This document shows positions 1-11,345 of a stretch of 64,000 bases of DNA, one piece after another (the stretch's first letter is position 1; each line of letters begins with the position of its first letter). Both the position numbers and the translations under genes were made by a program. The notes beneath the pieces are model-generated. The model had not been told where the DNA came from. It ran no database searches and worked only from the letters and a program-made list of their open reading frames with translations. This DNA comes from Marthasterias glacialis (lineage: Eukaryota; Echinodermata; Asteroidea; Forcipulatida; Asteriidae): assembly GCA_911728455.2 (NCBI GenBank), contig OU452235.1, forward strand, positions 5,642,430-5,706,429, given 5' to 3'.

Positions 1-689
1 ACATCCTGACTTTGTAGCGTCACTGTACTTTAAAGAGAAACCCAAAGATAAAAGGCACTTAGGTCTACTGTTTGCAGTCATCTCCCAAACCATCTTGGCT
101 CCTTCCACCAAGTGTAAGTAAATGTGACTTTTTAAATCGTTATGCGAATCCTGAGTCCAAATGGGGCGTGTTATGGTGATCCTGACAAGAAACAAGAGTC
201 TGAAGTAAAATTTACTGAGAGGAACAATTTTTTAGAGCCACGCGAAAAAGATCCAGCGACCAGAAACATTGTGACGTAATACCACTCCTGTACGGTTTTT
301 ATTACAATATTTCAACAGACCAGATGGAACTAGTCTTCACAATAATGTATCAACATTATTGGATGGTATAATGATGTTTTTATAGCGTTATTCATTTCTG
401 AAACGGGCTTAAACTATTTTCTCTATTATTTGCAAGGGTCTTGCAAACTTTACCTTTAACTGTCCAACACCTTCTGGCGGTGCATTGAGTCCCAGTGACT
501 GAGGATTCAATAATATTAGAAATATGCATTGCAGAAGCACAGACAAGTAGATACATAATGCAGCAGTACATTTTAAATCAATGATCAGATGACGTAATGG
601 AGAAATTCCTGTTTTAGTATTACTGAATTAGCCGCGAGAGGGCTCTTTTATTAATTGATTTCAGCTTCCCGACAGCTGGTTGCTTTAAT

Positions 690-1370
690 ATAATTTGGTC
701 CAGGATATAAGCTATATTTTGGGAATAGTGAGTTTTTTTTGTCAAAGCATATATGGTATTCATTTGCTGGAAAAATTCTTAATAATTCAAAAACGTAAAT
801 GATGCAACAGGTTTAGTCAACCGAAATGGCATCAGTGCGGACGCCTGCTTGATTCGAAAGCATACAATCGAATTTGAAAATTATGCAAACAAATTGAAAA
901 CTTCATTAGGGGTAAGTAAGTCCAGCATTTTTTATCGAATTTGGGCCAAATATCGGAATGCGATGTTATACTCCAAGACGGTGCAGGCGGTACTCAGGAT
1001 GCCTTTGTTTAACCTTGATCCAGGGAATAAGCTATATTTTTGGGAATATTATTTTTTGTTGTGAAAACATGATATCAATGTTTGTGGACAATCCTTAACA
1101 ATTACAAAATACGAAAGATGCAATAGTTCAAGTCAAACGAAATGGCATTATTCAGGATGAATTAATTTAATAGCAGGAATTGAAACTCGAAAACTGAAGA
1201 AAAAAATTGTTACACAACCATAAAAGTTCAGACGAATAAAGGTTAATGGTTAAGGTGTAATTTTACGCTCTAAAATGAAGCAGTATAGTCACTAATGATG
1301 CTTTTTATTTAACTTGACGCAGGACAATGGCTAAATGTTTTGAAATATCGCTCGGTGAATGTGCTTAGAG
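690..1370. repeat. Imperfect ~310 bp tandem repeat, three decayed units
   Basis: A block with an ATAAGCTATATTTT core, a run of T, then ATGATGCAACAGGTT and CGAAATGGCAT at about 700-835 recurs in the same order at about 1015-1160. A third weaker copy (TTAACTTGACGCAGGACAATGGCTA) begins near 1310. No open frame is conserved between units. Bases 1-690 are AT-rich sequence in which I see no feature. Confidence 0.5.
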
Positions 1371-1375
1371 TATCC

Positions 1376-2541
1376 ACAATAGACCAAGCCATTAAGCCCC
1401 TCCTACCTTAGCAACTGCATAGCAACAGCACATGGTGTGACGTTTTTGCCACGATCGCAGCAAGGTTCAGTTCTGTTGAGGCCCACACATGTATTGGATA
1501 CACACACAAACACACCTACTTGCACTCGTGAACGGTATGGATTTAAAGTCGTGATGGCCTTTTGAGCAGTGCCAAAAGTCCAAAGAACAATACAGACAGG
1601 AACACTGTTAATCCACTTTTACAGGGCTGCACAATGACAACTGCTGTTGGATTTGCACCACCAGAAATTAAAAAAAAAAAAAAAAAAAAAGACTTTAAAA
1701 AGAATGTTAGTGTTCCCCGCCTGTCTCGTTCAAGTATTTTTTGTCTAGCGCCCTCTTGGGTTTTCCTGGGTTTTTCGCTACAATAGTTTTTCTAAAGTTT
1801 CATTCATGTCAACCGCTGCCTGAAAAAGTGTCACTTTTTCCACCTTTGAATACTTTTCTTGAGATGACCAGACTATAGAAGATTACTGGTGAGTTAGGGA
1901 TTCTAGTTATAAGTGTGTTTTGGATTATTGTTTGTAATTTGTAGAGTAATTAGTGGTGTAATTCTGGACATGTTTTCCCGCCAAGATCACCTTACTGATC
2001 CTATTGTTTTGCTCTGATTCACGAACTTTCCCTCATTTTGTTCGTTGATATTTCCTTATATTGAGCTATAGAGAGAACAGTTCTGTAAGAGAATTTTCAT
2101 GCTTGTCTTATGTGATGGAAATTTAACTTAACTTTTAAAGATGTTTGCATGCATTATCATGTATTCTTTATTTTATTGTGCTAAAACTATTGTCAAGCTT
2201 TACGTACTTAGATCCATTGTATTGTACTTAGTTATATTTTATTTTCTGTATTTTCAGTTTTACCGTTCATGTGGCACACATATGTTGAAGAGGATAATAA
2301 AGCAATTTAAAGTTATACTCTGAGTCAATGGTTATCTGGCTGGAAAGAGGGCCCCCCGGTACCCCAAGTCCTTCACAGTTAGTATGCCTACGTTAGTTGT
2401 GTGTCAGAACAATGGCGGCGGATGTTTACTTTTCTAATGGGTTTTTAACGTGTCGGACTCTCAGTGACGTAGTCAAGGCTGCGTTTTGTCAATATGTTAG
2501 TAGGCGGGGCTTAATGGATTGGTCTTAATGGATTGGACTAT
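1376..2541. mobile_element. MITE family A, copy 1, interrupted by an internal insertion
   Basis: The left end reads AGACCAAGCCATTAAGCCCC and the right end GGGGCTTAATGGATTGGTCT, so the ends are inverted repeats. Shared internal landmarks with the copies at 31.4 and 59.4 kb are TTAGCAACTGC, GCACCACCAGAAAT, ACAATGGCGGCGG and CAGTGACGTAGTCAAGG. Sequence from about 1670 (a run of A) to about 2385 has no counterpart in the 31.4 kb copy and looks like a later insertion of ~700 bp. Confidence 0.65.
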
Positions 2542-2555
2542 AAGCTGACACGAAA

Positions 2556-3362
2556 TAAGTACCGATGTAACTCACGGTATCCCGCTGAACTGTTTTTTTC
2601 CCTGTTACATCGGTATGGCAGAATATTCCCATTAAAGACATTGCATGTTAACAGCATGTAGGCCTACTGAAGGAACTCACGGGTGTCCCCTTTAATTTTT
2701 GGGTTAAATTGGTAATTATGCTGCAGTATTCACATTTAGTGACCTTTGCAAGCTAATAAAATGTTTGTACCGATGTAACTCACGGTGTCCCATTGGTTTT
2801 GTTTTAGCTAGATTATCTACCCGTAGAACAAACCCTTTAACTCTTCTCATGAATATTCAACACTGCCAATTCTCTTATCCCTGGCTCCCCCAGCTATTGC
2901 TCCATCGTTACACTTAACGTTGGTGGAACACTAACTAGTGAGGATTTTGTTGAGAGTGTGATAAGCCATTTATAAATATTTTTATGCGTGTTCATTTACA
3001 TTGTATTCTTACTCTAATCGCGTTTTTTTTTGCTTGAGAACGAAAAGCAGGTTAACAAAAAAATTAAACCAATTATTCACTAGACGCCAAAAATTAATGT
3101 ACCAATGTAACTCACGGTGTCCCGCTAACATTTTGTGTTACATCGGTAAATATGCAAGAGTCTCCTCACGAATTAGTGATCTTGCAAGTTGACAAAAATG
3201 CACGTACTAATGTAACTCACGCTTTCCCTTTAATTGTTTGTAATACATCGGTAAATATGCTAAAATATCCTAATTTAGAGACCTTGCAAGCTAATAATTA
3301 TGTATGTACCGATGTAACTCACGGTGCCCCGCTGATTCGTTTTTGTTACTTTGGTAAACATG
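2556..3362. repeat. ~100 bp tandem repeat with hairpin arms ACCGATGTAAC/GTTACATCGGT
   Basis: ACCGATGTAACTCACGGTGT followed by CCCGCT and, about 35 bp later, GTTACATCGGTAAATATGC recurs at about 2559, 2768, 3100, 3206 and 3306, with a decayed unit near 2675. The two arms are complementary, so each unit can fold into a stem. Spacing is close to 100-106 bp where units are adjacent. Short open frames across it are chance. Confidence 0.75.
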
Positions 3363-4577
3363 ACGTAACCATCCTCAACAGCACCCTCTCCTGACAAGTT
3401 TAAAAATGAACTTATTCGCTCAAATATTTGCAAGCTCAATATATTTCAAAACTTCAGCACATAATTAAATCTCAATGTCCAGGTTAGAAAAAGCAATGAC
3501 GTCATGATAATGTCACGATTACGTGGGGGCGTTGCCACCTTGACGTAGTGGGTCCGCTCAACTTTTAAATTGAGGATAAGGAACCGCCTAGTGAACGCAA
3601 GTTAATCAAATAATAATACTCATTACAGCATGATGTCCAGTGATTGCATTTCAGATTATATTTAATTATCCCATTAAAAAATTACAAAATGATACGGCCT
3701 ACAAGGGTATCGTTTATATTCTTAAAGGTGTAATGTTTATTTTATTTATAGGGCAAAAGAATGGGCGTTGCGCGAACCCGCGCTCTCTCCTCAGAGTCAA
3801 TCTATAAACAAAACACATGAAACAGTCGTCAGGTCGTTGACATGCAACAGTCGTTGGTCACACGACACATGTGCAACACTTTCAGCACAACGTGCGAAAG
3901 CAAAAGCAGGCTAAATGTCATATTTTGGAACCTCATTAACCAACAAGGCAAAGCTAGCATAATCGGAAGGTTGATAAAAGCAAGACTGTTGTCAAAATGA
4001 CCCCAACGCAAGATTAAAATGGACAAAATATAAGAATTTGGTAGAGAATGACAACTCACGTTATGTGCCAACACAACTCGATCGGAGAGAGGCAGAATCG
4101 CACTTACGCAACGGCGAAGTACGTTGCGTAGGAATATGTGTCAAAAATTGTATGAAAAATATAACCCTTGAACTAATTCAGCTGTTTACATAAACAAATT
4201 ATGCAAGATGACTAATTACAAACAATTGTTCAGTTCACATCCCATCGAGCTCCACGAATACGGTTACAAACATGACTGGGTGGGAACTATACACAGCTAC
4301 TCGGATGGCTACTTTACTTAGAGCTCGTACTTGAGTTTAGACTTGTTCCAAGTCAGCCCGTCACAATAACGTTGTCGTTTCGTGTGTTTGTGTGTCTGTG
4401 TGTTTTTGTTTTTAATTACGCTTAATCAAAGTACACTATTTCAAAAATAAAGGGAGGGGGTCCAGCGAGTTTTGGCCGAAGTGGCTTGGATTGTAAACTC
4501 AATTTGTGGGTTTGTTTCTCGTGGCCCTCCTGACCACACCCACCAGAATGTGTTCAGTAATTTGTTGTTTTTCCCGC
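3363..4577. other. No gene recognised
   Basis: Mixed-composition sequence without convincing coding frames, splice-site-bounded exons or clear repeats. It lies downstream of the GPCR on the minus strand, so part of it may be 3' untranslated sequence of that gene, but I could not place a poly(A) site with confidence. Confidence 0.4.
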
Positions 4578-4720
4578 TATATTGAACATTTTGTAGTTGT
4601 TCAGCAAGGCGGCCCCCCTGGACTCCTTCTGTAGTTATGTTAACGTTTGAAGTAGTCAGACTCACTTTCTGATGAAAGTTGTTATCACAAGAGACAAGTG
4701 GATTCTTCCCTCTTCGTTGT

Positions 4721-6064
4721 CTACCTGCTACGGCAACGACATCGCAACTTCCGGAAAACCGCTTTGCATTCCGCCCTGAATCGGACATCCAGAATCCCGT
4801 AGATAAACGGGTTGACCACGATGTTAACATAAACCACATTCCGCATGTACATAATGATGATTTCGAATTCCTTGGAGATTTTTTCGTCCCAGAACAAGAA
4901 AACGATCCAAATTTCGTACACAATGAAAGGCAGTGAAAGCAAAAAGAATGCAATCGTTACTAACATCAGCATCCGTGTTGTTTTACCGCTACTGCGCTTT
5001 CTCCTTCGGGCTGCGATCTTCTTTTGAGATTTCTTACTGTGAAATAATGAGGTGTTTCTTTCCTGGTTGTTGTTGACTTTATTGGATGACGGTAGACCTA
5101 CTTTTCCAATAGGCGTACAAGTAGATAAGTTTGACATGTCATTGGTTTGAGTGGCATTACTTGGAGACTGTGCTCTGCTCACATTGCTCCTGCATGTCGA
5201 TGCAGTAGGTTTGTCTAGGTCCTTGCTGTCGTGGATGGGTTGCCTTCCAGCTTGGGTAGATGGCGGTCCAGGTCGTCGTTCTTTCATGTCATGGAACAGA
5301 GATTCAATCTCTTTACTAGCAGTTCGTTCTCTCTTTGGTGAGCAAGTCACAGAGACTATGGCAATGTCGACTTTCTTAACATGAGTCGAGATATTGTTGA
5401 CGCGGTTGAGATTATTGTCGCGGGCCGCCACCGGGCCTATCTTTGCACTTTTGCGTAAAAAGATGAAAATCTTTGCGTATAGTCCGAGGACAAAAATTAA
5501 GCAAATGATGTACATTGAAGCCGGAATGAAGTCCTCCATATGTGAACTGTAATAATTGTCTTCATAGTCGAGTAGCAGATAGACAAAACCTGGCACCACT
5601 GTAAGGAATCCTGCAATAACACATGCCACTGAGGCAAGGACTGCCCTGCGTGGACTGATGCGTTGACTGTGGGGCTGACACACGGCGTGTTTGCGATTAT
5701 ACGCTATTGCAACCGTCAGGAAAGCTGTTGATAAAATAAGTCCCTTTTCAAGATTGATCATAAGAGCAGTTTCAAAGTCACCGGTGACAAATTTGTATGC
5801 TGCAACGACAACACACAAAATACACGATGCGACGTCCGTAGCAGCGAGCGCGCTCAAAAATAAGCGGGTGCCAGTCTTGACGGGTTGCAGGCCGTTCACC
5901 ACAAGAATCAGAACATTTCCGGGAAAACCAACGACAACTAAAATAAACCATAGACCTAAAGAGATATAATCCGCTGTCTCTGACAGTTTTTCCCAATCAT
6001 AGTCATAGTCAATGCTTGAAATATCAGAGTCATTAATAGTGCTCCAAAATGAATAACAAGACAT
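4721..6064 (-). CDS. Class A (rhodopsin-like) G-protein-coupled receptor, orphan
   Basis: Intact intronless frame of 447 codons from the ATG at 6064; an upstream in-frame ATG at 6100 would give 459. I prefer 6064 because it aligns with the start of the duplicate at 9691. Numbering here uses the 459-residue form. Seven hydrophobic segments are visible. TM1 has the GN pair (GFPGNVLIL, N62), TM2 has LAATD (D89) and TM7 has NPFIY (430-434). The DRY position at the end of TM3 reads YNRK (134-137), TM6 has LSLPF instead of CWxP, and the usual Cys pair between TM3 and extracellular loop 2 is not apparent. The N-terminus carries an NDS glycosylation site. Intracellular loop 3 is long (~150 residues), polar and basic; the tail is short and Arg/Cys-rich (RCRCRSR). 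Expected role: plasma-membrane receptor. Ligand and coupling cannot be read from sequence. Confidence 0.9.
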   Translation of the reverse strand: MSCYSFWSTINDSDISSIDYDYDWEKLSETADYISLGLWFILVVVGFPGNVLILVVNGLQPVKTGTRLFLSALAATDVASCILCVVVAAYKFVTGDFETALMINLEKGLILSTAFLTVAIAYNRKHAVCQPHSQRISPRRAVLASVACVIAGFLTVVPGFVYLLLDYEDNYYSSHMEDFIPASMYIICLIFVLGLYAKIFIFLRKSAKIGPVAARDNNLNRVNNISTHVKKVDIAIVSVTCSPKRERTASKEIESLFHDMKERRPGPPSTQAGRQPIHDSKDLDKPTASTCRSNVSRAQSPSNATQTNDMSNLSTCTPIGKVGLPSSNKVNNNQERNTSLFHSKKSQKKIAARRRKRSSGKTTRMLMLVTIAFFLLSLPFIVYEIWIVFLFWDEKISKEFEIIIMYMRNVVYVNIVVNPFIYGILDVRFRAECKAVFRKLRCRCRSR

Positions 6065-6416
6065 AGTATGCACTAGCTCAAATTCAACTGAGCTACACAA
6101 TATCTGAACTACAATTCGTGGTATCGTATCGATAAGTGATTTGCAGAGCGTAAACGCATCTACTCATTTTTTACAGAACGTGAGAAATATAGTTCATGTC
6201 TCATTACACAGGTTACACATGGTTATATGCCTTTGGATGATGTGGTGAGCGGATCACCCTGCTGCGATTTGTTTCAGCGAATTGAGTGTAGCCTGTCTAA
6301 GATCAGATTATTGAAGAAATAACGGCGAGAAAAATAGTTCAAACTGTAACGAACAGTGACCGCTCAATAAAAATAACACCCCGGGCTGAATTATAAGAAA
6401 GGCAGTGTTACCATGT

Positions 6417-6450
6417 CACGTGATTTGGGGCAAGCTTTTGCGTAGCAACC
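6417..6450 (-). promoter_or_regulatory. 34-bp block conserved upstream of both GPCR copies
   Basis: The 34 bases from CACGTGATTTGGGG to GCGTAGCAACC are identical at 6417-6450 and 10041-10074. They sit ~350 bp upstream of the start codon in both copies, while neighbouring flank has diverged. The block contains an E-box palindrome CACGTG. A regulatory role is inferred from conservation and position only. Confidence 0.35.
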
Positions 6451-6884
6451 ACCACAATAGGCAATTTGCAATGGCAATCAGGTCTCTATTTGACGAGTGC
6501 CAATATTGAGCATGATTTTGTGACCATGAATTTTGTTTTGGCAGACGTTATAAAGCGAGCGAACTAATTAGCCTTCTGCAGTGAAGCGCAATTTCTATCT
6601 ACACCAAGCAACGATTGACCATCCATGTCCTTTACCCAAATACAGCCAAGGTCGAATTTCAGAATATTGAAACAATTTTTGACGAGCTTAATGGAGCAAT
6701 GATTTTTGGAGGGGCTCTACAGATCACTAATTGTGTGTGTCTTGCTGATGGAATACATTTAATGATGGCTATCCGTCACAAGGTCCTGAGATACTCTACT
6801 CAAAACGACTACAAAGCGCACGAAATGGAAGCTGTATCTCTGGCGCAGCCAGCATCTTTTTGAAGGAGGCACAATTGTAGAGGG

Positions 6885-7010
6885 TAACATTTTCATTTAA
6901 AGTTGCCTGTTTATAGCAAATTTCACGGTGTCCAGAGGCTGACATGGGGGGGGGGGGGGGGGGGGAAGGGGTGCAAGATGTTCCACGCCCCCCTTTGTCC
7001 CCCTTTGCTA
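6885..7010 (-). repeat. Fragment of a dispersed G/C-run repeat
   Basis: Read on the minus strand it contains CCTCTGGACACCGTGAAATT then TGCTATAAACAGGCAACTTT. The same string recurs on the plus strand near 10897-10945 and 58170-58215. It is next to a G homopolymer at 6947-6964 that matches the C runs of the other copies. The stretch 7010-8205 holds only this boundary, an AAT-rich microsatellite at 7700-7755 and no recognisable gene. Confidence 0.55.
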
Positions 7011-8204
7011 TGCCACTGAGCTGTAAAGATGGGCCTGTTGATGTTGCGTTTAAAAAGTGTGCTTCTGGAGTGGACGGTTACGGTATGGTCATGTTAAAAC
7101 CGTTAAAAACAACACATAAAAGTTGGTTCGCAATTTCTGGTTTGCATTTGCTTTAAACTGACTCACGAATAAGTAACCAGTTCCCTATATACCATAAGCG
7201 ATCTTTAGGGTGACACATTATTTCGATCGTTATGCCCGGGAAATCAGGGCCGTCTTTATGTCAGTTTGACAGGTCTGGTCGGATTAGACCAGGGAAATAA
7301 AACTGAACGTGCTATAGCTAGAGTTCATGGTTAAATACTCATTCCTTGTATAGTCATAGTAAACTGGAAGCTAGTTATTTATTCAGGTAAAGAGGGTAGA
7401 GCAACAGTGAACCGGGAATAGGTAAATAACTTCATTGCTATAGAGAAACAAAAACGTGTAGTGTTACTGTTAGTACCGGTATCTCATGACGGAGGTTTCA
7501 AGGACGCGCTGGGATTGGTGGGTGGTTGGAGTTGGTAAAATCACGTCACGTTCTATACGTTATTGCCTGGCTGAATTTAATTAGAAGTTGCAAAGCCATA
7601 GAGGGTATGCACAGCCATTTTCCTACAGTAAACTTACGGCCGTTTTGACCTCATTGAGGGCGCTGTTGAACATATCTCTAAGGGACTCGTGACTTGTAAT
7701 TATAATTATGATAATAATAATTACAACAATAATAATATTAATAATAATAATTACGTTTTCATATGAATGATTTGAAGAATGAGCATGGAAAACAATGTTA
7801 AATCTTTCGTAGGTCCAAATATAATGTAACAATGGTCGGTCAGTGAGTATAAACAATAGGCCTACTCCCACTTGACCTGTTCTTTTGTTTCCTGCTCCTT
7901 CGAACGGAGGACCCTAGGCAGCTCGAACGGAATGCAGCATTTTAGTCCAGCGTTACCAGTGAAGACAATCAGAGCATACTGAATCGAAACGCAGACTTGT
8001 TCTGACAACTTCTTAGCGAGTCTGTTACCTGGTTCTAACAATGTACAATTATTGCAATGTTGCCTCTACAACCTTCAACAAGGCAATCAGTGTACAGATA
8101 TTGACTGCTTCGAGTGCTTTGGTTAACAGTACGACTTACGAGTTGCTGCAAATGTTTTTTTTTTCTCCTGACATTGGTACGGACACGAACCAAAGTAGTA
8201 TACC

Positions 8205-10330
8205 TGAACGTTTTGTAACTGTTCAGCAGGGCGAACCCCCGGGCTCCTGCTCTTGTTATGTTAACGTTAAAGGTTTGAAGTGGTCAGACTCACTTTCTGA
8301 TGAAAGTTGTTACCACAAGAGACAAGTGGACTCTTCCCTCTTCGTTCTCTACCTGCTACGGCAACAACACCTCAACTTCCGTAAAACCGCTTTACATTCC
8401 GCCCTGAATCGGCCATCCAGAATCCCGTAGATAATCGGGTTGACCACGATGTTAACATAAACCACATTCCGCATGTACATAACAATGATTTCGAATTCGA
8501 CGGAAATTTTTTCGTCCCAGAACAAGAAAACGAGCCAAAGTTCGTACACAATGAAAGGCAGTGAAAGCAAAAAGAATGCAATCGTTACTAACATCAGCAT
8601 CCGTGTTGTTTTACCGCTACTGCGCTTTCTTCTTCGGGCGGGTACGATCTTCTTATGAGATTTCTTCCTGTGAAATAATGACGTGTTACTTTCCTGGTTG
8701 TTGTTGACTTTATTGGATGACGGTAGACCTACTTTTCCAATAGGCGTACAAGTAGATAAGTTTGGCATGTCATTTTTTTGAGTGGAATTACTTGGAGACT
8801 GTGCTCTGCTCACACTGCTCCTGCATGTCGATGCAGTAGGTTTGTCTCGGTCCTTGATGTCGTGGATGGGTTGCCTTCCAGCTTGGGTAGATGGCGGTCC
8901 AGGTCGTCGTTCTTTCATGTCATGGGACAGAGATTCATTCTCTTTACTAGCAGTTTGTTCTTCTCTCTTTGATGAGCAAGTCACAGAGACTATGGCAATG
9001 TCGACTTTCTTAACATGAGTCGAGTTGTTGTTGACGCGGTTGAGATTATTGTCGCAGGCCGCCACCGGGCCTATCTTTGCACTTTTGCGTAAAAAGATGA
9101 AAATCTTTGCGTACAGTCCGAGGACAAAAAATAAGCACATGATGTACATTAAAGCCGGAATGAAGTTCGCCATATGTGAACTGTAATAATTGTCTTCATA
9201 GTCGAGTAGCGGATAGACAAAACCTGGCACTAATGTAAGGAATCCTGCAATAACACATGCCACTGAGGCAAGGACTGCCCTGCGTGGACTGATGCGTTGA
9301 CTGTGGGGCTGACATACGGCGTGTTTGCGATTATACGCTATTGCAACCGTCAGGAAAGCTGTTGATAAAATAAGTCCCTTGTCAAGATTAAAAATAAAAA
9401 AATCATTTTGAAAATTATTAAGTGTGTATGTGGTATAGTGGTATAGACAAGACGCAAAATACACGATGCGACGTCCGTAGCAGCGAGCGCGCTCAAAAAT
9501 AAGCGGGTGCCGGTCTTGACGGATTGCAGGCAGTTCACCACAAGAATCATAACATTTCCGGGAAAGCCAAATATGATTAAAATAAACCATATGCCTAAAA
9601 CGATATCTTCAGCTATCTCTGGCACTGTTTCCCATACATCGTCATTTCTTGAAATATCAGAGTCATTCGTAGTGTTCCAATGAAAAGCCATAATGCACTA
9701 GCTCAAATTCAATGAGCTATACAAATACGTCTAGTACTGCAATTCGTGGTATCATAATGTGATTTGCAGAGCGAGCAATCGCCTAGTCCTTTAATAAATA
9801 CGCGAGAAAAGCAGTTCATGTCTCATTACACAGGTTACACAGGTTTATCTGCCCTTGGATGATGTGGGGAGCGGATCACCCTGCTGCGATTTGTTTCAGC
9901 GAAAGGAGTGCAGCCGGTCTACAATCAGATTATTGAAGAAATAACGGCGAGAAAAATATAGTTCAAACTGTTACGAACAGTGGCCGCTCAAATAATAATC
10001 ATTTCCCCCAGGCTCAACTAAAAAGACAGTGTTACTATGCCACGTGATTTGGGGCAAGCTTTTGCGTAGCAACCTCTACAATAGGTAATTTGTAATAACA
10101 GTCATGTCGTTTGGGCAGACGTTATCATACACCGAGCAAACTATAATAAGCCTTCTGCAGTGAAGCGCAATTTCTCTCTACTCCATCCAAGCAACGATTA
10201 AACATCCATATCCTTACCCAAATACAGCCAAAGTTGAATTTCAAAATATTAAAACAATTTTTGACGATCTTAATAGAGTAATGTTTGTTTGTTTGGTTTT
10301 GTTTGCTCTACAGATCACTAAGTGTGTGCT
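8205..10330. repeat. Segmental tandem duplication, copy B (contains broken GPCR)
   Basis: Second copy of the ~2.1 kb unit described at 4578-6760, same orientation, separated by ~1.4 kb. Its upstream part (10041-10330) still matches the 5' flank of copy A, so the promoter region was duplicated with the gene. A further short similarity to 8100-8150 is found at about 10790-10840 (GAGTGCTWTGGTTAA and GAGTTGCTG), hinting at an older third unit. Confidence 0.85.
8349..9691 (-). pseudogene. Duplicated class A GPCR with replaced segment and frameshift
   Basis: Paralogue of the receptor at 4721-6064. The 5' part (9691 down to about 9454) encodes the N-terminus, TM1 (GFPGNVMIL) and TM2 (LAATD). Bases ~9390-9453 then replace the ~59 bp seen in copy A with ~64 bp of unrelated AT-rich sequence. 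This removes extracellular loop 1 and the start of TM3 and shifts the frame by +2. From about 9389 to the stop at 8349 the reading frame matches copy A for about 330 codons without another stop, including YNRK, the long loop 3 and NPIIY. Coding similarity outside the lesion is high, so inactivation looks recent. An in-frame splice that skips the lesion (GTCTAT...GACAAG) can be drawn, but it would delete about 26 residues of loop and helix, so I regard the copy as non-functional. Confidence 0.8.
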
Positions 10331-10794
10331 TCGAACAAAAAAGTCAGGCAAAATTCGGAGTGATCGGACCAAGCGTTAAAAGGTTAAGGGCAAATATCTG
10401 ATGAAGGGAAACATAGTGCCCCTGTTCCTTATAATTATACTGTTAATTCCGATCCCCTGGTTTTCGTGAGCAAAATACATAACATACAATTTACCTTGAA
10501 TGTTTTTTTTTTAATACTTCGTAAAGGTAGATTGTAAAAGAAACTCAGTTGTCAAGTTTTTGAGAGAAAAAAAGGTTTTTGTTTCGTCATCGATTTTTTA
10601 GTACTGTACGAACGGGATCATGTTTGTTTATCTTACCGACAGCTCAATACTAGACCTACATCATATTTGGACAGACGAAAGATTGGGAATCGTTGTCCCT
10701 GAACACTCATTGCAAATCATTCAGCTGACGAGATAATTACAATGGCTTGTCATCTGCCATGGCATGTCATCTGACTTCAACCAGTCAATTATGG

Positions 10795-11345
10795 ACTGTT
10801 TTGAGTGCTATGGTTAAAACTACGACCCAGGAGTTGCTGTAGTGGTGAAAGCCCCCCCCCCCCGGACATCTTTTCCCCGGCTTTCTCCCTGTAAGCCCCT
10901 GGACACCGTGAAATTTGCTATAATAGGGCAACTTTTAACTGAAATTGCCCCCTCTCCAAACATCCGTGCCCCCCACCCCCACCGCGCCGCCCCCCCCCCT
11001 ACGAAAAAGATTGCTGGTGAGTTGCTGCAATTCATGCTAGCTTCATTCAAAAGTCAACCAGAAAATATTCAACCAACTTTATGTCATGTTGTTTTTCCTG
11101 TTAATCGTTTCTTGGCCTTAATAGCATTCCTTAGCCGTTTACTGAACAACCACAATTTTAACGAAAAGTAGGCCCGTAGTTATCTTCCCGCGTAATTGTA
11201 AAAGATAATACTATCATCAGTTTTAGATTTTCGTTCAGCCCATGTAAAAGATTGCTAATTGAATTTTTGAAACGAAATAAGCAGTGGCGTAACTAAGCGG
11301 GAGGGGGCAAGTTCCCCCAATTGATGTCTGTGCCCCCCCCCCACC
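10795..11345 (+). repeat. Dispersed repeat with C-runs, fragmentary
   Basis: Contains the shared string ACACCGTGAAATTTGCTATA then AACTTTTAACTGAAATTGCC, flanked by C homopolymers, as at 6885 (inverted) and 58170. A second related boundary (GCAGTGGCGTAACTAAGCGG, then C-runs) is at 11280-11345. Low coding potential; the Pro-rich frames are artefacts of the C-runs. Confidence 0.5.

Larger units (their letters stand above)
4578..6760. repeat. Segmental tandem duplication, copy A (contains intact GPCR)
   Basis: Alignable with 8205-10330 in the same orientation, beginning at GTTCAGCA(A/G)GGCG and ending near TTTTTGACGA(G/T)CTTAATAGAG. It covers the whole coding frame, the 3' flank and about 700 bp of 5' flank. 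The two copies are very similar in coding sequence and still readable in flanks, so the duplication is relatively recent. Confidence 0.85.

Noticed and set aside
4441-4953. 170-codon minus-strand frame overlapping the GPCR 3' end
   Set aside because: It is an out-of-frame shadow of the receptor; a matching shadow exists in the duplicate.
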